This document shows positions 7,366 to 14,514 of a DNA stretch of 20,888 nt, in pieces (the first letter of the stretch is position 1; every line of letters starts with the position of its first letter). The stretch is from CAVSWN01 sp046728115. GTDB lineage: Bacteria > Acidobacteriota > Vicinamibacteria > Vicinamibacterales > CAVVIG01. Position numbers and translations under genes: made by a program. The notes below the pieces were generated by a model. The model saw nothing but the letters and a program-made list of their open reading frames with translations. It ran no database searches and was not told the DNA's origin. The stretch is from positions 1 to 20,888 of the forward strand of contig JBKPDW010000305.1 of the NCBI GenBank assembly GCA_046728115.1, written 5' to 3'.

Positions 7366-8394
7366 ATGCAACGCACCACAATCCCACGAGTCACCTTCTT
7401 CGTCTTGCTCGCCGCCTCGGCATCAGGCCAATCGGGCGCCGGCAGGACGCATCGGCTCGAAGCCACGCCCAAGACCGTCGCCTACGGCTACTACTGGTCG
7501 GAGGCCCAGCCGGCCGTGCGCATCGCGTCGGGCGACATCATCGACGTCGATACGCTGCTGACAAATTCTCCGCAAGGCCTGGCACGCGCGGGGGTGCCCG
7601 ACGAAAACATCCAACAGTCGCTGAAAGCCATCGTCGCTGAAGTAACCGGCGATCGGCGCGGGCCGGGCGGACATATCCTGACTGGGCCGGTGTTCGTCGA
7701 AAGCGCTGCGCCAGGCGACGCCCTGCAGGTGGACATCCTCTCGATCGATCCCGCGATCGATTACGGTTACAACGGCTGTAGCGGCTTTTTGCGCGAGAAC
7801 TGCGACCGTGACGTTCCGATTCGCATCATTCCCATCGACAAGAAGACGATGACGGCGACATTCGCACCCGGCATCGTGATTCCGTTGCATCCGTTCTTTG
7901 GAAGCATGGGAGTGGCGCCCGCGCCGGAAGTCGGCCGCGTCAGCAGCACTCCGCCGGGGACACACGCGGGCAATCTCGACAACAAGGATCTGGTAGCCGG
8001 CACGACGCTCTACATCCCGGTGTTCGTGCCGGGTGCGCTGTTCGAAGTCGGAGACGGCCATGTGGCGCAGGGCGATGGCGAAGTGGATCAAACGGCGATC
8101 GAGACCTCGCTCCGCGGAAGGCTGCGCCTCACCGTTCGCAAGGGCATGAAGCTCACCTGGCCGCGCGCTGAGACGCCGACGCATTACATGAGCATGGCCG
8201 CGGACAAGGATCTCACCGTCGCCACGAAGACGGCGATTCAGGAAATGATCGATTTCCTTTCCACAACCAAGGGATTGACCAAGCACGAGGCGTATCAACT
8301 GACGAGCGTCGCCGGCGATGTGGCCATCACGCAGCTCGTCGACCAGACGCTTGGCGTGCACGTCAAGATGCCGAAAAGCATTTTCAAGAAGTAA
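7366..8394 (+). CDS. Exported acetamidase/formamidase family protein
   Basis: A 342-residue protein of the FmdA/AmdA family, zinc-dependent amidases that release ammonia from formamide, acetamide or related amides. A Sec signal peptide (about residues 1-22, hydrophobic FFVLLAASASG) sends it to the periplasm, unlike the cytosolic textbook enzymes. Family landmarks include the SGDIIDVDTL strand near the start, HILTGPVFVESAAPGDALQV (about 105-124) and the VGDGHVAQGDGEV block (about 229-241), which normally holds metal-site residues. The start at 7366 is chosen over an in-frame start at 7171, which lies within the ICMT-like gene; signal peptide and promoter position both agree. It may supply nitrogen from amides outside the cytoplasm (inference). 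Confidence 0.87.
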   Translation: MQRTTIPRVTFFVLLAASASGQSGAGRTHRLEATPKTVAYGYYWSEAQPAVRIASGDIIDVDTLLTNSPQGLARAGVPDENIQQSLKAIVAEVTGDRRGPGGHILTGPVFVESAAPGDALQVDILSIDPAIDYGYNGCSGFLRENCDRDVPIRIIPIDKKTMTATFAPGIVIPLHPFFGSMGVAPAPEVGRVSSTPPGTHAGNLDNKDLVAGTTLYIPVFVPGALFEVGDGHVAQGDGEVDQTAIETSLRGRLRLTVRKGMKLTWPRAETPTHYMSMAADKDLTVATKTAIQEMIDFLSTTKGLTKHEAYQLTSVAGDVAITQLVDQTLGVHVKMPKSIFKK

Positions 8395-8420
8395 GAACGC
8401 TGTCCGGCTCGAGCGCGTCG

Positions 8421-8435
8421 TGGCACGTCTCTTGT
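8421..8435 (+). promoter_or_regulatory. Sigma-54-like -24/-12 site before the BON gene
   Basis: TGGCACG, four bases, then TTGTA matches the sigma-54 consensus (TGGCACG-N4-TTGCA) at all but one base, the C of the -12 GC dinucleotide, which is T. GG-to-GT spacing is the required 10 bp. A transcript would start near 8447, about 13 bases before the ATG at 8460 and at the GGGGGT ribosome site, a tight but possible leader. No enhancer site was identified. Confidence 0.4.
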
Positions 8436-8459
8436 AGACCATTGCGTGGGGGTGTGGCC

Positions 8460-8888
8460 ATGCGTACGCTGCTTCGCCTGATCCTCGTTCTGGTGCTGGT
8501 CGCCGTCGCAGCCTTTCTCGTGCTGGGCTTCTGGGCAGGACGATCATCGATAACAGCTCAGCCGCAACCGGGCAGCATCGGGACCTCCGGCTCGTCCAGC
8601 GCAGAGAAAGCGCGCGAGCGCGGAGCGGAGCTGGGTGAAAAAGCGGCGGCCGCTGCGGCGAAGGCTCAGGAAACCGTAGCAGAGGCCGCGCTCACAACGA
8701 AGATCAAGGCGAAGATGGCACTCGACGACTCGGTCAAGGCGCGGGCAATCGACGTGACGACGACCGGGTCCATCGTGACGCTCACCGGAACCGTAAGATC
8801 CGTACCGGAGCACGACCGCGCCGTGACGCTCGCACGCGAGACCGTGGGTGTCACGCAGGTCGTGGATCACCTCAGGGTGCAACGGTAA
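8460..8888 (+). CDS. BON-domain envelope protein
   Basis: A 142-residue protein: an N-terminal membrane segment or signal peptide (about 5-27, LLRLILVLVLVAVAAFLVLG), a low-complexity Ser/Gly and then Ala/Glu/Lys-rich helical linker (about 40-75), and one BON domain (about 78-142; the conserved glycine and the GTVRS turn are visible). BON domains are small phospholipid-binding folds found in OsmY-type stress proteins that help keep the envelope intact. The ATG at 8460 has GGGGGT upstream; a TTG at 8442 would add six residues. A sigma-54-like site lies just ahead, hinting at regulated expression. Confidence 0.82.
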   Translation: MRTLLRLILVLVLVAVAAFLVLGFWAGRSSITAQPQPGSIGTSGSSSAEKARERGAELGEKAAAAAAKAQETVAEAALTTKIKAKMALDDSVKARAIDVTTTGSIVTLTGTVRSVPEHDRAVTLARETVGVTQVVDHLRVQR

Positions 8889-8896
8889 CGTTCGCT

Positions 8897-8949
8897 AAAG
8901 CCTCGCGCGACAACCTTTCGGCGCGCAAGCCTCCCGGAGCGCGAGCTTT
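8897..8949 (+). terminator. Imperfect hairpin after the BON gene
   Basis: AAAGCCTCGCGC (8897-8908) can pair with GCGCGAGCTTT (8939-8949) with one bulged C and a 30-base loop. It lies just downstream of the BON stop codon and is followed by a pyrimidine-rich tract, but not by a clean run of T. It may end the BON transcript; a rho-independent role is uncertain. Confidence 0.35.
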
Positions 8950-9024
8950 CAGGCGAGCGTCCCTTCTCTTCCCCCTCCCTTTTGCGCCATACTTCTGCGT
9001 TTCGCCAATGCGTAGGAGGAACTC

Positions 9025-10386
9025 ATGGCGCTCGCTTCGATTTCCGATCTCGAGGCCAAGTTCGGCGGCCAGCTGCTCCAGTCGACTGATGCGGGCTATG
9101 ACGAAGCCAGGCGTGTGCACAACGGCCTGGTCGACAAGCGCCCCATGCTCATCGCCCGGTGTCGCAACGTGGCCGACATCGTGGACGCGGTCAACTTTGC
9201 ACGTGACAACAGCCTTGAAGTGGCCGTCAAGGGCGGGGGCCACAACGTCGCCGGTCGGGCGACGGTCAACGGTGGCCTCCTGATCGATCTCGCGCTGATG
9301 AAGGCCATTCATGTGGATCCCAAAACGCGCGTCGCGCGCGCGCAGGGCGGAGCCACGTGGGGCGAGTACAATCGCGAGACGCAGTTGCATGGATTGGCGA
9401 GCACCGGCGGCATCGTGTCGACGACAGGTATTGCAGGCCTTACTCTCGGCGGCGGCCTTGGCTGGCTGCAAGGGAAGTACGGACTGGCGATCGACAACCT
9501 TCGGTCCGCGCAGATCGTGACAGCGGACGGCCGCGTGCTGACGGCCAGTGAGGACGAGAACGAGGACCTGTTCTGGGGCGTGCGAGGCGGCGGCGGCAAC
9601 TTCGGCGTCGCGGCGTCGTTCGAATACCGCTTGCACCCGGTCGGCCCGATCATCGCCGGCGGCCTCGCAGCGCATCCATTCGAGCGCGGCCGCGACGTGA
9701 TACGTTTCTATCGCGAAACAACCGCGTCGATTCCTGACGAGTTCTCCCTGTTCTGCGGCCTTCTTCACGCACCCGACGGTTCCGGCCACAAGCTTGCTGG
9801 TATCATCGCCGCTCATTGCGGCCCCCTCACCGATGGCGAAGCCGCGTTGAAGCCACTGAAGGCGTTCGGTCCGCCGGCCATGGACGCGCTGGGTCCGTTG
9901 CCATACACCGTGCAGAACACGCTCATCGACGCGAGCTTGCCGCGCGGCGCGCGCAACTATTGGAAAACCCACTTCCTCCCTGCGCTCACCGACCAGGCCA
10001 TTGACACAATCCTCGACTGCTACTCGCGCGTGCCGTCACCGATGTCGCAGGTCGTCATCGAACACGCGCATGGAGCCATGACGCGCGTGGATATCGGCGA
10101 CACGGCCTTCCCGCATCGCAGTGAAGGATACAATCTGCTGTTCCTCGCTCAATGGATGAACCCGGCGGATGACGAGAAGAACATGGCCTGGGCGCGCGAA
10201 AGCTACACCGCCATGACATCCTTCTACGGCGCGGCCGGCCGGTACGTGAATTACCTGGACGACGATGAAGCCGGCGATCCGACGGCGCAGGCCTACGGTC
10301 CCAACTACGCTCGTCTGCGGCAACTGAAGGCGAAGTTCGACCCAACAAACTTCTTCCACATGAATCAGAACATACGGCCCGCATGA
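9025..10386 (+). CDS. Berberine-bridge-type FAD-linked oxidase
   Basis: A 453-residue flavoprotein of the VAO/BBE group, which oxidises alcohols, sugars or alkaloid-like substrates with O2 or another acceptor. The FAD-binding domain (about 35-210) shows KGGGHNVAG with H73, the expected covalent histidine; in the second attachment motif the bicovalent cysteine is replaced (GGIVSTTGIAG, V131), so FAD should be held by one bond only. The C-terminal BBE segment YVNYLDDDE ... YG-NYARLRQLKAKFDPTNFF ... NQNI is intact. No signal peptide is present, so it is probably cytosolic. The start has GGAGG 7 bases upstream, and a CATACT box at 8988 could be its -10. Substrate unknown. Confidence 0.9.
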   Translation: MALASISDLEAKFGGQLLQSTDAGYDEARRVHNGLVDKRPMLIARCRNVADIVDAVNFARDNSLEVAVKGGGHNVAGRATVNGGLLIDLALMKAIHVDPKTRVARAQGGATWGEYNRETQLHGLASTGGIVSTTGIAGLTLGGGLGWLQGKYGLAIDNLRSAQIVTADGRVLTASEDENEDLFWGVRGGGGNFGVAASFEYRLHPVGPIIAGGLAAHPFERGRDVIRFYRETTASIPDEFSLFCGLLHAPDGSGHKLAGIIAAHCGPLTDGEAALKPLKAFGPPAMDALGPLPYTVQNTLIDASLPRGARNYWKTHFLPALTDQAIDTILDCYSRVPSPMSQVVIEHAHGAMTRVDIGDTAFPHRSEGYNLLFLAQWMNPADDEKNMAWARESYTAMTSFYGAAGRYVNYLDDDEAGDPTAQAYGPNYARLRQLKAKFDPTNFFHMNQNIRPA

Positions 10387-10387
10387 G

Positions 10388-10440
10388 AATCTGGTAATTG
10401 GGTAATCTGGTAATTGGGTAATTTACCCGATTACCCAATT
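10388..10440. repeat. Tandem 16-bp repeat with hairpin potential
   Basis: AATCTGGTAATTGGGT occurs twice in a row (10388-10403 and 10404-10419). The first copy region AATTGGGTAATC (10396-10407) is a perfect 12-bp inverted match to GATTACCCAATT (10429-10440). The AT-rich block fills the gap between the FAD oxidase stop and the TldD-like start. It could act as a terminator or as part of the next 5' leader, or be a spreading low-complexity repeat. Confidence 0.7.
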
Positions 10441-10453
10441 CACGATTCACCCT

Positions 10454-12559
10454 ATGTATCCCCGCGACGAGATCAAAGCGCTCACCGACAAAGTCTTGAA
10501 CATGACGAAGGCCGATGCCGTCGAGGTGTCGTTCGAGGGCGGTGAACGATCGGCAACGCGCTGGGCGAATTCGTCCATTACCGTGAACCTGGTTCAGTAC
10601 GACCAGCAGTTGACCCTCAACGTCCGTCATGGCCAGAAACAGGGCAGCTCGTCGACGCGCGAGTTCGACGACGAGTCGCTGAAGGCGATGGTGAACGCCG
10701 CCAACGATGCCGCGCAGAAGGCACGCGACAACCCGAACCTGCCGCAAATCGTGAAAGGCCCGCAGCAGTACGTGAAGGTCGATGCCGTCAACCAGGACAC
10801 GGCCGATTTCGGCCCGGGCCAGCGCGCGGCGTGGGTCAAGCAGTCGGTGGAGATCTGCGAGAAGAAAGGCGTGCTCGGATCTGGATATATCCCGAAGGCC
10901 TATCAGACCACGTGTCTCGCCAACTCCGAGGGACTGTCCTTTCTAGAATATGCGGGAGCCTCCACCCTCCTGATCGCCTCGAGCGATCTCGTCGGCGAGC
11001 TGGTCGCTCAATCGCAGAAGGGCAATCCGCTCACCTCCGTCTTCAAAGGCCTCGCGGACGTCGCGCTCGGCGAGGCGAAGCGTCTCGGATGCTCGTATGC
11101 GGACATTCGTTTCACTCGGAGCGTCAGCACGCCGGTCAATGCAAACGGATCGAACGATCGATCAGCCGGCGCCGAGGGCGGCGGCGGATTTGGTGGCGGC
11201 CGTGGCGGGCGCGGCGGCGGCGCAGGCCGTGCACGCGGGGGGCGCCCAGGCGCAGCCGGATTCGGCGTGCGCGTGATTCACAGCGGCGTGTGGGGTTTCG
11301 CCAGCAGCCCAATCGTCACCGAAGACGAGATCAAGCGCATCACCGGCCTCGCGGCCGACATCGCGAAAGCGAGCGCGGTGGTCAAGAAGGTGGACGTGAA
11401 GCTGGCGCCCGTGTCCGCATACACGGAGTACTGGGCCTCGCCTGTCAGGAAGGAGCCGGGATCGATCGCGCAGGATGTGAAACAGGCGCTCGTCCAGAAG
11501 GTCGTCGACACCGCGCTCAGGATGCAGGGCGTGACCAGCGTCAACGCGTCGATCGGCATCACGAACGAATGGAAGTACTTCGCATCCAGCGAAGGATCGT
11601 ACATCGAACAGGAAACGTTCGAGATTACGCCGACCTTCAACGTCTCCGCCAAAGTCGGAGACGTGACGAAGACGCGTGCGTTCGTCGGCGTGCCGAGAAC
11701 GGGCGGCTGGGAAGTGGCTGAGGAAGCCGAGATGGTCGAGAACGCCGAACGCGTCGCCGGCGAAGCCATAGAGATGACCACGGCGAAGCCGCTCGGTATG
11801 GGTCTCAAGGACCTGGTCCTGATGCCCTCGCACGCGATGCTGACGATTCACGAGATCGTCGCGCACGCAACGGAGCTGGATCGCATTCTGGGTTATGAAG
11901 CGAACTACGCGGGCACCAGCTTCGTGAAGCTGAGCGACGTCAGAAAGCTGAAATACGGATCGAAGCTGTTCAACGTCACTGCCGATCGCACCATGCCCGG
12001 CGGCATGGCCACCATCGGATTCGACGATGACGGCGTCAAGACGACGCAGTTTCCAATCGTGCGCGACGGGATTCTGGCAGGACTGCAGACGAACCGTGAA
12101 ACCACGCCGCTCATCGGCGACAAGGCCAGCAAAGGCTGCACGTCGGCGTCGTCCTGGCGGGATTATCCGTTCTTGCGCATGCCGAACGTGCATGTGGAAC
12201 CTGGACCGAAGGGATCACCGACGCCGGAGCAGATCATTGCGGACACCAAAGACGGCGTCCTCATCGACGGCCGCGGCAGCTATTCGATCGACCAGCAGCG
12301 GTACAACGGTCAGTTCGGCGGCAACTGCTTCTGGGAGATCAAGAACGGGAAAAAGACGCGGATGGTGAGCGACGTCACGTACAACGCGATCACGACGGAC
12401 TTCTGGGCGAACCTCGACGCCATTTCCGATCAGGAATCGTGGCGTATGTACGGCACGGGCGGCGACGCGAAAGGTCAGCCGACGCAGACCAACAGCATCT
12501 CGCACGGTTCGCCGTGGCTGCGCATCAAGAAGATCATGGTCGGGGCCGCGTACGCGTAG
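10454..12559 (+). CDS. TldE-like N-terminal half fused to a TldD-family metalloprotease
   Basis: A 701-residue protein; family members usually have 440-540. Residues 1 to about 190 resemble the front half of TldE/PmbA (EVSFEGGERSATRWANSSIT, then RQ-strand and a second helical part). Residues about 197-701 look like a whole TldD: ADIRFTRSVS (216-225), a glycine/arginine-rich insert (about 238-268), GFGVRV, and the zinc motif HEIVAH (466-471). TldD and TldE normally form a heterodimer that degrades unfolded peptides and matures modified peptides; here half of the partner is on the same chain. No signal peptide is seen. The C-terminal cysteine that is the third zinc ligand in E. coli TldD is absent; the last Cys is residue 625. 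No separate tldE lies next to it. No clear ribosome site precedes the ATG. Confidence 0.82.
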   Translation: MYPRDEIKALTDKVLNMTKADAVEVSFEGGERSATRWANSSITVNLVQYDQQLTLNVRHGQKQGSSSTREFDDESLKAMVNAANDAAQKARDNPNLPQIVKGPQQYVKVDAVNQDTADFGPGQRAAWVKQSVEICEKKGVLGSGYIPKAYQTTCLANSEGLSFLEYAGASTLLIASSDLVGELVAQSQKGNPLTSVFKGLADVALGEAKRLGCSYADIRFTRSVSTPVNANGSNDRSAGAEGGGGFGGGRGGRGGGAGRARGGRPGAAGFGVRVIHSGVWGFASSPIVTEDEIKRITGLAADIAKASAVVKKVDVKLAPVSAYTEYWASPVRKEPGSIAQDVKQALVQKVVDTALRMQGVTSVNASIGITNEWKYFASSEGSYIEQETFEITPTFNVSAKVGDVTKTRAFVGVPRTGGWEVAEEAEMVENAERVAGEAIEMTTAKPLGMGLKDLVLMPSHAMLTIHEIVAHATELDRILGYEANYAGTSFVKLSDVRKLKYGSKLFNVTADRTMPGGMATIGFDDDGVKTTQFPIVRDGILAGLQTNRETTPLIGDKASKGCTSASSWRDYPFLRMPNVHVEPGPKGSPTPEQIIADTKDGVLIDGRGSYSIDQQRYNGQFGGNCFWEIKNGKKTRMVSDVTYNAITTDFWANLDAISDQESWRMYGTGGDAKGQPTQTNSISHGSPWLRIKKIMVGAAYA

Positions 12560-12582
12560 AAAAGGACCGCTCCACTACCGAT

Positions 12583-12649
12583 GCGTGGAGGACACGGGAA
12601 CACTGAGGCCACTGTGTGCTGAACGTTTTCTCCGGTCCTCCGTGTACGC
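12583..12649. terminator. Inverted repeat between convergent genes, possible bidirectional terminator
   Basis: GCGT and GGAGGAC (12583-12593) pair with GTCCTCC (12635-12641) and ACGC (12646-12649); inner GGGAA can add pairs with TTCTCC through a bulge. It lies between the convergent TldD-like and DUF3443 genes, with A-rich sequence on one side. The arms resemble a degenerate GGAGGACACGG repeat that also appears near 2912 as GAAGACACGGAG. Confidence 0.4.
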
Positions 12650-12664
12650 TGTGCGGCGACGCCC

Positions 12665-13846
12665 TCAGTACGCGAAATAAGGACCCACGCCGGCCGGCGT
12701 GATCTGGCCTTCGATTGCCGTGAAGATCGTCCGTCCGTAGAAGAACGGCAAGCCCCAGTCGAACGTGGCTGGATTCGGTCCCGCTACCTCGCCGAACGCG
12801 CTGAACCGCTCGTTGAGCGTGTCGGCATTGCCCACCGTGAATGTGACGAGGCCTGTTATGCCGTTGGCTCCGCGATGGATCGCCGTCAACGTCTGGAGAG
12901 CTGGCGGACAGTAGAAATCCGCGTTGCTGGAGCAGACGGGCAGGCCCGTGGTCGGCGAATCGAGGAAGTAGAGACCGTTCGAACCGGAATCGATGTAGCT
13001 CGAGCCGTACGACTGGCCCGAGTACACGGTGGTGATGTTTCCGGCAGCGTCGACGGTGAACACCTTCGCAGAACCAAGCGGGTTGTTGGTTTGTGTACCG
13101 ATGCCGAACACCATCATTCCAGACACCGAGGGCGCGCCTCCCGCCGGCACGGACGGCAGCTGAATCGCGATTCCATTGTTGTCGGTCGGGAACAGCCACA
13201 CCGGATTCTGTAACTGCCGTGTCAGCGGCTGCGCTATCACGACGCAGCCTGATGACGGGCACGCGTAATAGAAGCCGGGATTCGCCGGACCAGTGACCGT
13301 GCAGGCGGGGCCACAGTCCTGCCGGAACAAGCCGACGCCCAGCACGCCGTTTGCGCCAAGCGTATCGACGGTGTTTTCGGCCGTTCCCGTGTTGGCGCAG
13401 TCCGTGGGAACGACGGCAAAACCCGAAGGGCCGATCGACTGAATCGGAACGGCGCTCGCCTGTTCGGCGCCAAGCCGGACGTCGGCTGTCACGACCGGCC
13501 CCCACGTGAAGCCGTCGACGAACTGGCCGCATTCCGCGACAGGGGAGCCGTTCGCGTCAGTCTGCTGCGGAAGCGGTACCGTCAACAGACTGGCGAGCAG
13601 GCGCAGGCCGCTCGACCCGGTATCGATCAGCACCCCGTCGATCGTCTGGCACGTCGACTGGCCCGGCACGCACACGGTGACCGTCGTGAACGCGCCGTTG
13701 AAGTAATCATTGGTCGGACCGGCGTTCACGGTGATGGTCTGGAAGTTCTGCGTCGATGCCGATCCCGACGACGAGCTGCTGCTGCTCGTGTTGCATTGCT
13801 GCGTGACGGCGGCGGCCGTAGTCAGCGCGACGATCAACGTTCGCAT
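12665..13846 (-). CDS. DUF3443 family protein, possible pepsin-like aspartic protease fold
   Basis: A 393-residue secreted or lipid-anchored protein: short signal (1-17), a cysteine at 18 that is a poor lipobox match, a serine-rich linker (19-32), then the DUF3443 domain. Two motifs stand out: GVLIDTGSSGLRLL (D75) and SSYIDSGSNGLYFLD (D286), 211 residues apart. Around them are GANGVLGVGLF (165-174), SGMMVFGIGTQTNN and FDWGLPFFYGRTIF (362-375), which align in order with the flap-following, second-lobe and last-strand motifs of pepsins. That suggests a two-lobed aspartic protease fold; the family is formally uncharacterised. It is 15 bp downstream of a DUF2844 gene on the same strand. Confidence 0.82.
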   Translation of the reverse strand: MRTLIVALTTAAAVTQQCNTSSSSSSSGSASTQNFQTITVNAGPTNDYFNGAFTTVTVCVPGQSTCQTIDGVLIDTGSSGLRLLASLLTVPLPQQTDANGSPVAECGQFVDGFTWGPVVTADVRLGAEQASAVPIQSIGPSGFAVVPTDCANTGTAENTVDTLGANGVLGVGLFRQDCGPACTVTGPANPGFYYACPSSGCVVIAQPLTRQLQNPVWLFPTDNNGIAIQLPSVPAGGAPSVSGMMVFGIGTQTNNPLGSAKVFTVDAAGNITTVYSGQSYGSSYIDSGSNGLYFLDSPTTGLPVCSSNADFYCPPALQTLTAIHRGANGITGLVTFTVGNADTLNERFSAFGEVAGPNPATFDWGLPFFYGRTIFTAIEGQITPAGVGPYFAY

Positions 13847-13861
13847 GGCAGTCTGCCGGAA

Positions 13862-14320
13862 CTAGCGAAGCGTTTCCGGCCGGAAACCAGGCGGCGCGAG
13901 CGGCGGCGCGTACGCCCGGCCCGTGAACGCCCGCTGGTGACCGCTCACGTACACGACGAGCGCCGGCTCGTCGATGCGGACGACGCCGCGCGTTCTGCGT
14001 CCGCCGCCGCGCTTCTGATAACGATCGAAGTACGTGCCGAGTACCTGGCGAAGGTCGGGCATCCACGGACCATCCCAGGTCACGGCGAACACGGTGCCCG
14101 AAGGCGACACGTATTCACGAATGCTGGTGCCGGACGCCGATCGCATTTCGTGGAGCGTATAGCCGTCGGTGCGAACGATGTTGACGAGCGCACCCTGCAT
14201 CCGGATTCGATCCGTCTCGACGGTCGAGGAGGTTCCGCCAAGCGTGGCGAAAGCAGGCGCGGGAAGTGTCAGCAACAGCGACAGAGTTGCCCCCGTAAGC
14301 GAGAAAGCCGAACGTGTCAT
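13862..14320 (-). CDS. DUF2844 family exported protein
   Basis: A 152-residue protein with a signal peptide (cleavage likely after APAFA, residue 26). The body shows the family pattern YTLHEMRSASGTSIREYVSP, VFAVTWDGPWMPDLRQVLG, then TYFDRYQ (residues about 55-115). Function is unknown; a periplasmic role is expected from the signal. DUF2844 genes are often found directly before DUF3443 genes, and here the gap is only 15 bp, so the two form an operon. The start at 14320 has GAGG close upstream; an in-frame TTG at 14338 is less likely. Confidence 0.82.
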   Translation of the reverse strand: MTRSAFSLTGATLSLLLTLPAPAFATLGGTSSTVETDRIRMQGALVNIVRTDGYTLHEMRSASGTSIREYVSPSGTVFAVTWDGPWMPDLRQVLGTYFDRYQKRGGGRRTRGVVRIDEPALVVYVSGHQRAFTGRAYAPPLAPPGFRPETLR

Positions 14321-14514
14321 GTCCTCTATAAGTATCAAAGAATGGCCCGTATCGCGGAGCGTGAGCTCGACCGGTTACAATCGACGCCTGCGAGACGCAC
14401 CCGGCGCGCCTGCGTGCATATCGCGCGCCGCCGGTCGGCCGATACTCGGCGTCCCGCTCGAGCATAAGGTTTTCGTGAACTGATTGTTCATTTAACAAAC
14501 CCTGGAGTAGCCGC
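14321..14514 (+). promoter_or_regulatory. Divergent control region between DUF2844 and VOC genes
   Basis: This 194-bp gene-free gap separates two divergent genes. Facing the VOC gene is a TACAAT box (14376-14381) without a good -35, and close to its start a TTGTT-N5-AACAA inverted repeat (14484-14498), which lies 16 bases before the ATG and may be a repressor site. GGAG at 14504-14507 is the ribosome site. No clear gene is seen in between. Confidence 0.35.

Noticed and set aside
7423..8547. 374-codon open frame on the minus strand
   Set aside because: Antisense to the acetamidase gene, and shows shadow composition.
11162..12193. 343-codon open frame on the minus strand
   Set aside because: Antisense to the TldD-like gene, no domain seen.
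12534..13532. 332-codon open frame on the minus strand
   Set aside because: Same strand as DUF3443 but another frame; arginine-rich and without any family pattern, while the DUF3443 frame is clear.
13796..14467. 223-codon open frame on the plus strand
   Set aside because: Antisense to the DUF2844 gene; no signal peptide or domain, arginine-rich.
14388..14481. Possible short leader peptide after the TACAAT box
   Set aside because: It would need a CTG start, has no ribosome site and no recognisable attenuator.
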